DNA of 64,000 nucleotides, from NCBI RefSeq assembly GCF_027744825.2, contig NC_071340.1, forward strand, positions 13,342,001-13,406,000, read 5' to 3'. The notes beneath the pieces were generated by a model, which worked only from the letters and a program-made list of their open reading frames with translations, had not been told where the DNA came from and did no database searches. The number at the start of each line of letters is the position of its first letter. Position 1 is the first letter of the stretch. Below are positions 1 through 17,953 of the stretch, piece after piece. A program made the position numbers and the translations under genes. This DNA comes from Synchiropus splendidus (taxonomy: Eukaryota; Chordata; Actinopteri; Syngnathiformes; Callionymidae).

Positions 1-100
1 ATTCCACTGTAGCCATTCTAGCAGGAGATAGTAGTAGGAAAATCAGTCCTCAGCTTTTACTTGAAAATAATGACAAATGACTTTGAATAATCTTCCTTAC

Positions 101-3100
101 TGTGAGGGGTACAGCAGCATCCTTATTCTGAGAGAAGCTCAGATGGGGCGGCATGGACCTCGGGACACTGCTCTCCAAGCGGTTTCCAGCAGGAGCTGCA
201 GATGAGGGAGGAGGGGCAGTGCTTTGAAGAGTCAGGGAAGGGGACTGTGTTGCACTTGGCAAGCCCAGAGATGGAGAGGGGAAGCTGGGATCCGAAACAG
301 TTGATTGTAAGCTGTTCATGTGGTCACTGTTCAAAGCAGATGGAGAAAATCAGACGTGCATAAATGAAAATGAGCCTGGAAAACAGGAATATGACACAAA
401 AACAACGAAGATACCTCACTGCTGCAGGTTTGGGAAAGAGGCTGTTTTGTAGCTGCTTAGTTGGTACAACAGATGGTACAGAGAGTGGACTCTGAGTTGG
501 AACGGAGTCCCTGACCGAATCCGTCTGTACCATATCATTTGCTGCACCCCCAGTGTCAGAACCAAAGTCCAGAAGAGCTCCAAACTGAACATTCAGCCCA
601 GATATGTCAGCTGAGCCCGGCATTTCCACAGCCTCTGATGGAATCTGATGATCGACAGTGCCAAAACATTAGGAATTTATGAGATGGTGTCGAGTCATGA
701 AAATAGAATGGAAATGACAAAACCTTTGACAGTGGTGGAACTCTTCGCCTTTGTGTTTTCAGCTGCCGTGGAGGCTCAGTGATAGGAGGTTCCATGTCTG
801 GCAGCTTTACTCCCGGAGAAGCTCCCTCTCTTCCAGATAGAACAGATGACTCATGACCTGAGAGGGGAGAGGTTGAGAAGAAAACATGTAGAAAAGCAAA
901 AAAGAAAAAAAGTTTGATTGTGTGTTACCTGGAGGTGTAGGAACTTGAGGAACATGCGAGTGAGCCTGGACCAGAGGCTCTGCAGTGGGCATCATTGATG
1001 ACTGTTGCCTCTGTGCTAGCTGGCTGAGCACAGCCGATGGTTCTGGCTGAAGCTTCATCTCCACTGCAGCAAACAGATGACAATGAATAAAAAGCACAAC
1101 AGTGTACAGGCCATGACAGTTGAACTTACTGTGCATGTTATTTACAGGGCCGTTCTCCAACCTCTGAGGTTTGGGTTCCACAGATTGAGTAGTGGCAGGA
1201 GCAGGGCTCTGAACAGGAGGTGAAACAGATTCTTTGGAAATGTTACTGTTGATGGCCAGTGGCTGGTTGGACCTTTGACCAAGACGAGAGCCATTCAGCT
1301 GGTCAACCGCTCTGACGTCAGAGGGGGTCGTGGGCTTGGGGGTATTCAGAGACCCAAATCCAGAACCCAGTACTGATGACTAAAAGGAAAAACGTGATTA
1401 AGAGATCAAGGGAGACCACAAACATAAAAGTTAAGACAGTCACAGTTAACATACCAGGGCAGCGTTAGCATACGTCGTAGAAGCAGAGGCGGCATGGGCG
1501 TAGCTGTTGGCTGTAGCATGTGCATAGCTGTGTGTTGCAGTGCGTCCATTGTGGTGGGAGTTGGTGAAAACCAGACTCTGACCCAAGTCCTCTGCAGATG
1601 GCCCATCTACAATCGAACTCAAGACATTGTCCACAGAACCCACTGCAGGCTTTGGCAGTGTACCTCCCAGTTCAACACTGAAGAAAGGAGATCATGTTGC
1701 AGGTGATTTCTAAAACAATCAAGATTTATCACCAGCAAATATGACTCACTTGTGTCTTGCTGTGGAGTTCCCTGGAGCAGACGAGGCAGTGAACACTTTG
1801 GTCTCAGACAACTGAAGAGGGAAAATTTAAAAATTAGAATCAACTAAATCACAATTGTGTTGTAGCTACATTATTGACAAAAATATCTTACATCTTCATT
1901 CCAGTCTTCTGATGCCCAGTCTTCCAGATTGCCACTCCATGTTCCTAAGTACCAAAAATTAGAATTTTAAATTGTATAGGGTGATGCACATAAAAAAAAA
2001 TAAAATAAAATACAGCTGCCATCAACCTCTCTTACCAGTTCCCTCAGCAGGTTCATGGCCATCCCCCTCCCAATTCTCATGGCGTCCACCAGAATTAGCT
2101 GTGTAGTCAGCTGGATTGAAGGTGCTAAACGTCATGGCAGAAAGATGTTTTAAAAAAATGAACATTAAAGCGCAATACAATCAACTAATTATGCAGCCAT
2201 AAAAGAGGTTCAGTAACTTTTTTTCCACACGTTTGTTTGAGATATGTGCTTGAGTGAACATCACTACCTCACAATTACCACGCTTGCCAAATGCAGAATA
2301 CAACACATCCTTACCCCATGCCTTGCGAGGAGAACCTGTTTCCAACAGCTGCTCTCCCTCTTCCGCGACCGCCAACACCTGTGAATGCAAATCAGAGAAG
2401 GAAGTTAGAAGCTGCCACATTATGATATCTAAGACTTAACAAGTGACAAGGCGTCGTAATTTCCATTGTCTTACAATGGATTTGCAAATTCAGCAAACCT
2501 TACCTCTCCCCCTCCCTCTCCGACCACGGTCACCCCCTCTCTCACCAGGGACAACCTCAAACCCATTTTCTTCTGACCGACCTAGATCAAGAACAATGGG
2601 GATTCTAGTTAAATGAAGTCATACAAAGGCCCACAAATCTTTATGACTAAATATTCATGTAAAATTGACTTCATGATTGCCACTGAGGACAAAGAAAATT
2701 CATCACCTACCTTCACGCCCTCTGCTGATTCCTCGGCCACGCTTGCTGGACCCTCCACGCCCACGCCCACCTTCCCTCTCTACTCCCTTCTTTTCTCTGC
2801 TCTCCTTAATCTCCACTGGGCCGCCTTCTTTCCCAATGTTTCGCTTCTTTCCAACCGTCTCCCAGGAGTTCTGAAAATTCAACATCATGTAAAAATAGAA
2901 TCTATAGCTCTATGACAAATACTGAAATTAAAATCCACAACCATTTAGTGTCCGATGCAATGTTTGTTTATATTAAACAGTGCCTGAACCTGATACCTGG
3001 CTTCTTCACAGAATAAAAAGAAAAATCTACTGGAAATGGTATCTGCGCCACCGAGTCGGCACATATCACCTCGGCAACCATACTAATGCTGAAGTTATGG

Positions 3101-4652
3101 TAACTGTACTGAAGTAATGTTACAAGGTTTTGTCCTTTCATTCTCCACATCTGGAGGTGCTGCCGCTCACCATATACCCACTGCTGCAACACAGCAATCG
3201 ATTGGTCAAAGAGTCATGGAGCAGGAGATTGTGGCTGCATGGTTGATCCTCAAAATTATCTGTTTGTAACTTGTAAGTTAAAATATTTCCTCATCAGGTC
3301 AAGCAGAAGCCTCTATTCCATGTTCTCTCGCCACCATTCTTTATGTTGATGTAGACACACACAGAGCTCTTCCTTTGTCAATGTACACGCAGTGAGCTGT
3401 TCTTTAATCACCTCCCTAACTAGGCCAGACACAGATACCACAACAAAATCACCCATCTTGCCAAAGGCCATGAACACCGCTGTGTTCCACTAAGCGTGGG
3501 GTTGTCATTTCTAGTCATTTTTCTGGCAACGTTGCACGGTAAACAAGTCATCATTTTCATTCATGTAATTAATTAGTGCTGCTTTGGAATAGGTTATTGT
3601 AAGATTTAGAACACTTATGATTCAAACACAACCTAGACAATCGTGTAAGGCCCTTTTAATAGATTAGACTGCCGTTATTCTTCCCACAAGCTAAAAGCAT
3701 TTTAAAAAATGTTCTGTCTAAAAAAGACATTTTATCAAGTAATTCTCCAATAGAAAAATAAAAACATCTAATAATTCAGACAAGCCAAGACATGCGGACA
3801 TACCAATTTAAACTACACTTACTGTGTCAGAGGTGCTCTCCAGCAGGAAATTGATGGCTCTGTTAACATCTTCGTTGCAGTCATGGAGGGCAACCATGCA
3901 CTCATCTTGAGTCTTCCCACTAACCTCTATCAGCTGAATAGCAAAATAAAAAACAGCAATCCATGAACATTCTGAAATGAAACATTCTAAAAGCGACAAT
4001 AAAATGAGGCAGAAGAATTTCTCCCAGCAAGCACACAAGCTGTAACATTACCTGTTTGACCTTGTCCTCAAAGACAGCATCATTTTTGTCATAGATCACT
4101 TGGGCCAAACGAATCTGCTCCGCTGTGGCCTGGTGATGGCACAGAGCAAAAATGGTACAATTAGAAAAAAAAATCTATAACATGAAAAGGAAGAAAATTA
4201 CATTTCTGGCAGACACAACAATGACTCAACCCAAAAAGGCACAAAAATGGAATAAGGGAATTTAAAGGCGTTGAGTACAAATCACTTAAATAATGACGTT
4301 AGACACAAAGCCACATCTAAAAAGCATCTGGCTGTACACTGCCCCCTTTCTCATGTAGACATTAGCACCATATTTTCCACAGGAAGTCAAGTCTTGCTTA
4401 ATGTTCATTCGCAAAAGAGGGTGAGAACTATATGTTTGGCAAACATACTACACTCATGTTCAACTATCTAGTGTCCACTTTTGCTTTCAAAGATCACATA
4501 AAAAGTACAATTACATAGGTACACTTCATAATGTATGTGAAAACAGTGTGACTAACCTGTATCTGTTTCTGTGGTTGTGTTGTTTGTGTGGACGTGGGCA
4601 GCGTTCTGTCCCGATTTCCCCGGGCTTGATTGCTGACCACTGATGTCATCAT
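101..4652 (-). CDS. ubap2: Ubiquitin-associated protein 2 (UBAP2), 5' two thirds, 15 coding exons
   Basis: UBAP2/UBAP2L proteins bind ubiquitin through an N-terminal UBA domain and act in RNA-granule biology and RNA polymerase II degradation (family knowledge). Start codon is at 4652-4650 (MMTSVVSNQARG, matching the family N-terminus). Exons, right to left: 4557-4652, 4052-4129, 3823-3933, 2711-2870, 2504-2581, 2315-2378, 2036-2124, 1892-1944, 1750-1811, 1455-1677, 1130-1379, 929-1063, 724-857, 415-644, 101-326. They join in phase to 663 codons. The UBA domain (ALHDCNEDVNRAINFLLE) is followed by the SWETVGKK motif, an Arg/Gly-rich segment, the TFNPADY motif, the LSETKVF segment and the family signature MPGSADISGLN. 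About 450 C-terminal residues expected from human UBAP2 (about 1,119 aa) lie beyond the left edge. I call ubap2 rather than ubap2l because kif24 is adjacent, as on human 9p13. Confidence 0.93.
2990..3560 (-). repeat. Possible degenerate repeat in a ubap2 intron
   Basis: This is the larger part of the 952-bp intron 2871-3822. Read on the minus strand it holds broken open stretches (around 3480-3330 a segment beginning MAFGKMGDFVVV, interrupted by stops) and no splice-compatible exon. It looks like a remnant of a dispersed element, but I cannot name the family. Nothing else is seen in this intron. Confidence 0.25.
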
Positions 4653-6011
4653 ATACAGTATATACAAAACAATGTATGTACAAAATAGAAAAAAAATCTG
4701 CAGAGAAGAGAAGTCAAATTAATTGTTATTGCAGCCTTTAATGGTGCTGAATAAACACAATGAATTCATAAGAACAGTGCAGTGAACGGTACGCAAGCAT
4801 TGCAAGTTGCAGGGTTGTGAGGTTTGCCATGTAAGACTATAACCCCATCTGTCGCCTCCATCGCCAGTGTTAAATTTAGCTAACCAAGGGGGGGACCATC
4901 CAAGTGTCGTCTTACAATCCTCCCACTGTTGCCTCTACACAAACACAAGTGTTGACACACAGATGTTAAGGGTGGGAATAAATAAATTGCCAAAAAAAAC
5001 AGAAGAAAATCGAATCTACTCTTTAATCAAACATCAGTTGAACTTCTGGCTTTTATAAGACGGATCCGGATGCCCATTAATATAAGTTGCAGCTGGCAGT
5101 GGTAGTAAACATAGCACAGAAACGTGCTAGATAGCTTAAAGATTAAAAGGTAATAGCTTATCATTTTAAAATGTAGCAAAGGAAAACTTATTCGGCATGA
5201 CTCAAGTTTTGAATCTATACATTAGTTGATGAGATCAGTTAGTGGTATATACGTCATAGCGTCGTTTCTGAACACAATCGAGGTTCATAATAGATAACTG
5301 TACTGAAAATATTCAATTGGTAGCATAAAGCGTGATGTGTTGAATCCAGCGAATGGGCGAAACCGAATCAAAAACAAACGAACGCAGCGCACTTTGTTTC
5401 ACTTTAGCTCACACGCTAATGTTAGCTGGGCTAGTCCCTGCTCGCCTTTTGTTCCGCGTACGATTCGCACAACCGACCGAACATTCATAAATACCAGAGT
5501 CCTTTCGCCATGTTAGCCCCAATAATGATATGCACATTATACGTACTCTGGCGGCCAAAAATCAAACATGTGGCGCAAAATATCAACAAGAAAAAATGTC
5601 AAGTGCGCACGCTCGCCTTTTGTGATCAGAGACAAAGCTAACGCCGAACATGAAACTACGGAATAAACTACGGTTAAAAACAAACCATCGGACGTGGATT
5701 TTACAGGGTGAATAAAACGTTTTGAGTCGGTTATGGAGAATGATATGGGAGAGTAAAAGGCGAGGCGAAATAAAATAAAACGCTGAGGAAAAACGTTAGC
5801 TGAATGCTAACTGCGCCGGCATGTGAACCAGGGGCCTGCACGGATACAACGCCAAGTTAGGAGAGCTTACGACTAACACCCACACACCCGAGCAGGGTGA
5901 CTAAGACAAACGTAGATACAAACGTATATTTCATCGACCGACTCGTGTGCGATATCGCAACTTTTTTTTTAAAGTTGGCCACGAAAAACGAGGTTGTTTT
6001 CGTTTCTTTAC
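4653..6011 (-). other. ubap2: First intron of ubap2 (5' UTR intron)
   Basis: No coding signal is supported. The stretch lies between the first coding exon (acceptor side near 4653) and a proposed non-coding exon whose donor reads AGCAG then GTAAAG on the minus strand (GT at 6011-6010). Toward 5350-6000 CpG dinucleotides become frequent, as expected near a housekeeping promoter. Confidence 0.4.
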
Positions 6012-6160
6012 CTGCTAACACGCTTCGCTCAGCCAGCAGCAGTCGTCACGTGACCCACCGCGCCGATGTTCAACGTTGTGAAGAAGACACAGCCAATGAG
6101 AGGCTCCCAAAATGGTCAGATGGTTCCGAAGCTCGTACTGACGTGCACGGCGCTCTGCCG
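6012..6160 (-). promoter_or_regulatory. ubap2: Proposed ubap2 5' UTR exon and promoter area
   Basis: A good donor site (AGCAG then GTAAAG on the minus strand) ends a CpG-rich stretch that also contains an inverted CCAAT box (attgg on the minus strand, near 6094). The transcription start is not visible directly, so the right-hand boundary is a guess. No other transcript signal was seen between here and kif24. Confidence 0.4.
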
Positions 6161-6964
6161 TGATCCGCGTGCTGTATGGAGATTGTCGTCCATCCGGATG
6201 CATCGTGAATGTGCGAATTACTTAAATGTACGGATCCATTTTTTGAGTAAATAACATATTACTTGCGTATGTTACGTTTCTTACATTTTTTCAAAATCCA
6301 TTTATGCGTCACATGGACTGTATAATAGTGAATATCTCTGCCATTGCCGTTTAATTTGCGTTGCTTTTTCAACTTATACCATTTGTTTGACTCTTTCCCT
6401 TTTTCATAATTATAGACATATGTACAAAGGTCATTTTTACGGAGCTTTGAACTTCCTTGGAACGTGCGACAAAGACAGACTTTTGTCTGTCCTTTATTCG
6501 TCAATGAATAGGTAATTTGATGATGCTTTGATACGTCATGCTTATTGCTGTATTCCACAAAATTACTTGTAATGAATACACAGCGAGTTTTTCCTCTGTG
6601 TGATCATCACACAAAGTCTCCCCCAGAACAGCTGTGCTTGCCTGTACCTCAGCTATTAAACACAAGTGAAAAACCATAACTAAAATAATAAAAAAAAAAG
6701 ATAATAAAATTGAGAATAGACCTAGCAACCACACCCGTCATATCCTGGATTTAATTACGTTTTCTTGAGAAGTCTCCATTTTGTGGTTGAACTGAGGGCT
6801 GAAGATAGAAAACTCTCAAAACAGTTTCATTCCAAGTAAAACACTGACTTGACTTTAGTTTACAAAACATTTCCACATGACAAATAATTTCATATAAACA
6901 AATCAATGAATATTCAAATTAGTGCCTGCAAACGGCACCCTTCAATAAATAAACAGTCTTTGGT
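6161..6964. other. Intergenic between ubap2 5' end and kif24 stop
   Basis: This AT-rich stretch has no supported gene. It should contain the kif24 3' UTR. An ATTAAA on the minus strand at 6755-6750 is a candidate poly(A) signal about 210 bp past the kif24 stop. Confidence 0.4.
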
Positions 6965-12860
<5,896 letters not shown>

Positions 12861-14183
12861 TTCCACTTCTATCTCCTCACTTCTTCAGTGTCTCATCTGA
12901 TGGAAACAAAACATAGATACGCAGGATGGTAACTCTGTGACTTTATGCCTTACCATTCAATCAACAAGCAACGGCAGGGTGCTAGTGTGCAGCATTCTCA
13001 TGAGCTACTGGTTGGCTACTGTGTCAATATAATCATGCTGGCCTGTAGAAGCAGAAAGCAAAACACACTGCACGATGCTGAAATCTGACACGCTTCCAGC
13101 ACAGAGCCACAGCAGTTGTGTCATGCATTTCTTGCAAATATATATAGCATTGGCTGGTGAGCAACTGTCGCTATTTTGACTGCTGCTTGGCAGCTGGTAG
13201 AATACTGTGCACGAACACAGGTGAAATTAAATAAGTCTGTTATTCTACGTCTCAGACTTGGCTATAATACAGTGAATAGCAAAATCTTTTTTGGTCAGTT
13301 TCTTTGATTATAATCTTATATCCTTATGTAAATCACTGTTTCACTTTTGGGTGTTTGCGATTGAAAGACTACAAATGAGGTTCATGTGAAATAGGAGGAC
13401 ATTACGAGGACCACTATCACTAGGTCGAATGATCTAGTCAGGTTAAAATGGCGAGAACTGACTGGACATAGAAGATGAAGACAAACATATTGACAACTGA
13501 AACACTTCTAATAAATAATAAAATTAATAAATGAGATGAGTAACATTTTTAACCATCTATGTTTGGCTAACATGCAAAAGTGAGAACCCAACTAAAACAA
13601 TCCATGTTCCTCCTCATTTTTATCCGGCCAGATGTCTGGCTACTGGAAAAGCTTTGTTTTCAGTGCAATTTGGTCAATTCTTGTAGTGACTTATAGGAAG
13701 CAGTGATGCACCTTACTCCCTTTCCCTCCTCTGCTTTGATCAATGGCAATGATGCTACACTGGGGTTCAGGTAAGAAGAGCTCATGTAAGAGAAAAATTA
13801 TGAGATTAAAGCTTCAAAATACTTGGCAGTATATACAACCTTGGTGAAACCATCATAAGGAGGCACGGTCAGAAAACCATTGTAGAGAAAGGCCTTAAGA
13901 CCATTCAAGACTGTTCCTACCAAACCTAAAAAAGTCCTATAATATTTATAAAGATAGTTTGCTGTAATTCAACCCTCTCTGGATGGAAGATGTGTAATAT
14001 ATCTTACAAATTCCCACCATCTAGGTCATTATTATTCTATATTTAACGGCTCGGGCGACCGTTATGATTAAGAACTTGTCGTTTATACGTGAGATTAAAA
14101 TAGTTTACTGTTAGTAGCATTTTATTGTAAGATGTCTTTCGTGTTAGCTTTAAATAGAAAATTATTTAGCGACAAATTCATAC
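12861..14183 (-). other. kif24: 5' UTR intron of kif24
   Basis: The first coding exon has an upstream acceptor (TTCCATCAG on the minus strand, near 12900). A donor (CGCAAG then GTATGA, GT at 14183-14182) marks a non-coding first exon. About 1.3 kb lies between them, with no supported coding sequence and no repeat I could name. Confidence 0.4.
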
Positions 14184-14300
14184 CTTGCGATGACGCTGAT
14201 GAACATAGAACTCTTCTGCTGTGAGGGATAAATATGGTAAAAAGTTCAGCTTCCGACCACTATCTATCACCATGGCAACAGAAACTGTCCTCGGTCGTGT
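14184..14300 (-). promoter_or_regulatory. kif24: Proposed kif24 non-coding first exon and promoter
   Basis: The exon is inferred from a good minus-strand donor at 14183-14182, with CpG-containing sequence upstream. It overlaps an RFX X-box-like site at 14266-14279. The transcription start is not directly visible. Confidence 0.4.
14266..14279. promoter_or_regulatory. RFX X-box-like site near the kif24 5' end
   Basis: The sequence ATCACC-AT-GGCAAC matches the X-box consensus GTNRCC(0-3N)RGYAAC at 11 of 12 defined positions (first base differs). RFX factors drive ciliary genes, and KIF24 controls ciliogenesis. Confidence 0.45.
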
Positions 14301-14833
14301 TTCAATGGTTCCGCCTCTGATGAAGACAAAAACAGTCGATGTAGTGATACTACATTCACGTACAGTAGGTGAAACGTGCTCAGTGATGCATGAAAGAGGA
14401 TAATCCCGTGAACTTAATCCCCAGCAAGTAGACGAGGCAAAATAAAAGCCCCGACAGACCGCAGCGCGACATTTGACCGAGTGAGCGCTCACTGACCTGT
14501 ATCTGATGACGCCGAATATTTCTCGCTTTCACATATAGAGTCCCTTCAAAAATGGCGAAATATGTCCGAAAAAAAAAGCATGTCGGTCAGTATATCTTAT
14601 TTGTTGATATAAGTTGCAACGCCAGAGGCAGTGAACGACGCCGTGTTGCAGCGGACCTAGTTAAATGTAACACAAAAACTTGCTTCCCCTTCCGCATTCA
14701 CGCCAAAATACTAGTGTTATCGACTGTCCGCGCTGCTTAAAGAATATTCCGTGGAACTGTGAATTATACGTGTCTAGCGTTTGTGTAACTATCCGTTTTA
14801 ATTAGGTGTCACGTCGCTCGCGCGGTAGGACAC

Positions 14834-14847
14834 GTCACCATGGTAAC
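14834..14847. promoter_or_regulatory. Perfect RFX X-box between kif24 and rfesd
   Basis: GTCACC-AT-GGTAAC fits the RFX X-box consensus GTNRCC(0-3N)RGYAAC at all 12 defined positions. It lies about 0.55 kb upstream of the proposed kif24 first exon and 0.8 kb upstream of the rfesd start. Given KIF24's role at the ciliary base, kif24 is the likelier target. Confidence 0.55.
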
Positions 14848-15109
14848 ACGCTTCAGTCATCGGACTCTGTATTAAAGAGTGAGTATGACATCATAAAGTC
14901 GAGTCAACAATGGATCAAAGGCATAGATACGTAACAGATAAAAATTGTGTTTTATAATCGGCAATTAGATTAATATATTATGTTTTGTTTATTTTTAAAG
15001 ACTCCCACGACCTCTAATGTCAAAAACCACTTGGAACAATTTCACATCTGACAGATAAGGCTTGCTAAAGATGTTCGACCAAATAATTATTAATATTCAC
15101 CTTGACAGC

Positions 15110-15360
15110 ACATGTAGAAATGTTTGAAAACCAAGTTGGGTCGGCCAGACTGAAGGTTTGGACTTGTAGAGAGGACGGATGGGGATATATTGGTCGGATA
15201 ATGTTAGAGATGGAAATACTGGGCTCTAGAAGTAGAAGACTAGATTAAATTGAGGTTTATAAAGGCTGGGATAAAGGAGGCTATGAATATCATCGGTGTG
15301 AATAGGAAAGATGCACAAGAGGAATGAGGCTGAATTTCTGTGGCAACCACTGACTGGAAA
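15110..15360 (+). mobile_element. LINE 3'-end remnant
   Basis: The stretch running from ggtcggccagactgaaggtt to gtggcaaccactgactgg is a worn copy of a sequence common at the 3' end of teleost RTE-like LINE coding regions (WFGHVQRRD-type segment). It has no open frame. The clade name is from memory. The rest of 14300-15625 shows nothing besides the X-box. Confidence 0.5.
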
Positions 15361-15625
15361 TTAAAAAAAGACAATACAATTGACTAATTGAAGTGCATTT
15401 ATATTAACTTCAATAAACAAAACTGTTCTAAACAAACTTAATGGATCTAAAGAAGACTTGACCTTGTCCCAAAAAAAACAATTAACTGTTTCCATTGAAG
15501 CTTTCAGAAACTTGCTAGAAAAAAGGAAAAACCTACCTTTCACTCTCAAAACATAAGCTGTGGTGCACGACTAAACATTTGCAATTATTGTCATTGCTGC
15601 ATCCAGGAAGTGGGAAGTAGTCACG

Positions 15626-16474
15626 ATGTCTTCAGAGGTGGAGCCTTGTCAAACCTCCTCCCCACCTCCACAAGTCTCATCCTCACCCCCCCCAGGTTCA
15701 CATTTCATTGGGAAAAAGAAAGATGTTGTCATAACTGGTAGGGTGACCAAATTGGTCAATGGATGTCGAGATGTGTTGGTCCTATACCACCAAGGCAGCT
15801 TTCATGCAATGGACAAGCGCTGCTACCGTAGGTGCTCTCTGCCTCGTCACGTTTTTATCGTGGCTGTGTGTGAACATTACGGTCATGTATGCTTTGTCCT
15901 CATGGTTTCCAATACTTTTGTTCTATAGATGCTGGCGGAGCTCTGGAGTTAGGTGACATTGAGGTGACTCTATGTTACGTTATGTTATGTATGTTATCAC
16001 ATTATAAATGCCTCCCTAAAATTGCAATGGCATCAATTTTGTTCTGTGAAAAGGAATATTCTGATATTGGGAGATATCAGAATCTTCCTATTGGTATCGG
16101 GAGATATCAGAATATTCCTTTTGTTTTGGCTGTGATGTGAATACATTTGTGAACAAATAATATATGGAATTTACAAATGTATCTTCTCTCAACAGGAGTT
16201 TAATGGCAGGCTGTGTATTGTGTGTCCCTGGCATAAGTACAAGATCACACTGGCAGAAGGGGAAGGTCTTTACCAAGCCGTGGAGAATCCCACCGCCAGA
16301 CCTCTGAGAACCTTCTGGCGCTCTAAGGGAGTCAAGCAGAGGATTCACAAGGTCACGGAAGTCAACGACGATCTATACATCACTCTGAATGACTCAAATG
16401 AGCCGATCGAATCGGATAACTATCAGACGGAGCGATTCATAAATGGTCATCTGAAGGTCGAACCCAAGACGTAA
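15626..16474 (+). CDS. rfesd: Rieske [2Fe-2S] domain-containing protein (RFESD), 3 exons
   Basis: This is a small Rieske-type iron-sulfur protein whose partner and substrate are not established for the family. Exons are 15626-15827, 15929-15963 and 16196-16474, joining to 171 aa (human about 157). The start ATG has A at -3. Splicing of exon 1 to exon 2 completes the first cluster motif Cys66-Tyr-His68 (the His codon is split C|AT). The second motif, Cys89-Pro-Trp-His92, lies in exon 3, so all four ligands of the cluster are present. The unusual feature is the proline-rich N-terminal stretch. An AATAAA at 16612-16617 is a likely poly(A) signal, and the transcript would end just before the Tc1 relic. 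In human this gene is on 5q15, so its position here is not the mammalian one. Confidence 0.93.
16049..16122. repeat. Strong hairpin in rfesd intron 2
   Basis: A 19-nt arm at 16049-16067 (AAAAGGAATATTCTGATAT) is perfectly complementary to 16104-16122. An alternative, slightly imperfect right arm lies between them at 16073-16089, so two overlapping hairpins are possible. It may be the relic of a small palindromic element. Confidence 0.7.
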
Positions 16475-16639
16475 CTGCTCAGTCAAGGACGACACTCGTC
16501 CCAAAAAAAATGTTGAAATTAATGATGTTCCAAGATGTGATCCAGGGAAGATTTTATAATGTGACTGTGATTGAAAATTATGTTTTTTTGTCCAATCTGT
16601 GACGTCCTCTAAATAAATGTTTTGCGTTGGCATCGTGAA

Positions 16640-17380
16640 GTGTGTGTGTGCATGAAGGATCAGAACGAAGCCATGACCTTCTGCCAACGAATGCCTCAAG
16701 CCGAGTCAGGTTTGTTGGTCTCCTCGCCATTACTCTGCTCTTCAAGTGATGCCACAAGTTCTCAATGTGATAGAGGTCAGGATTTTGACTTGGCCATTCC
16801 AGGACATTGACATCATTGTCCTTGAACCATTTCTTCGCTACCTTAGCAGTGTGTTTAGGATCGTTGTCTTGCTGGTACATCCAGTGGGGGGCAAGCTGGA
16901 GTTTCACACCAGATGCCTTCACATTTTCATCAAGTATCCAGATGTAATCCTCCTTTTTCATGGTTCCTTGGACCATCATGAGATTCCCTGTGCCACTGGA
17001 GGAGAAACGTCCCCATAACATTATGCTTCCCCCACCATACTTGACAGTAGGGTCAGTTCTTTGGCTTCTATAGGCTTCTCCTTTCTTCCTCCAGACATAC
17101 TGAGCATCCATATGGCCGAATAACTCCAACTTTTGTCTCATCGGACCACAGGATAGTTGACCAAAAGCAGGGATCTTGTTTCAGATGACGTTTCTTACTG
17201 AGCAGGTTTACGTGCATGGAGACCTCCTCTGTGCAAGACTCGGACAATGGTGGACTGTGACACCTCTGTCCCTGTCTGGTCGAGTGTTTCCATCAGGGCC
17301 TTGGTTATCATCTCTGGGTTGGTGTTGACCTCTCTCTCTATATATATAATCATTCCAAAGCAGAAAAAAAATTTCACACG
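16640..17380 (-). pseudogene. Degenerate Tc1-family transposase
   Basis: Read on the minus strand, pieces of a Tc1/mariner transposase appear in order. About 17377-17195 encodes the end of the HTH region (SQSTIVRVLHRGGLHARKP). Next comes KRHLKQDPCFW with the first catalytic Asp (LWSDETKV). After a frame change, GGGSIMLWGRF follows, then the second Asp (QDNDPKHTA) and the catalytic Glu in NPDLYHIENLWHHLK. Stop codons and at least two frameshifts separate these pieces, and the N-terminal part is missing. No terminal inverted repeats could be paired, so it is a 5'-truncated dead copy with no function expected. Confidence 0.88.
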
Positions 17381-17953
17381 TGGCCTTTGACGCTAGTTTC
17401 AGATGTAAAACGACAGAACAACATGAAATGCAGAAAAGAGACGTACAAGACCTCAGCACTGACAGGTCATTTATGTTCACTTCACAGCGAGCTCTGTGTA
17501 TTTTTAAGACATGGCATTTTAGCGGGCATCAAGTCGATCATTGTCAAATAACATTCGTTAATTTGTCGCACAAACAAATCATGATTAACATGTGCGCGAT
17601 AGCCGGCTTTCTTTTGGAACCAAGATTTTCGAACTGTTTTCCTCCGGCGTATTTTTGCCAGAAATCCACAATACGTGCAATATATTGTTGAGCGCACTGA
17701 AATATCGAGGGTTTCATTCACGTAAATCTCGCATAGTTTATGAACCCAACGGAATTTTCAATATTTATTGACTAATGCACTGCAAACAAAACGAAACGCT
17801 CTTTGAGGGACTTGTGAAACAATTCTGGCAGAATACATTCAAGAAAAAAAATATGTCTTACAGAAGTCGCAATGTGATGACGCAGTAGATGTGCGCCGTC
17901 ACCGGTGTGGATGATGGCAGACAAATGAACGGAGGAGTAGTAACTTGATCAAG
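17381..17953. promoter_or_regulatory. gtf2h3: Region upstream of gtf2h3
   Basis: No gene is supported. It contains the presumed promoter and 5' UTR of gtf2h3, with a CREB/ATF-like TGATGACGCA near 17875. An in-frame TGA precedes the chosen start codon. Confidence 0.4.

Noticed and set aside
14552..14740. 62-codon plus-strand frame starting MAKYVRKKK
   Set aside because: No homologue recognised, no splice partner, and it lies in CpG-rich promoter-like DNA. Treated as chance.
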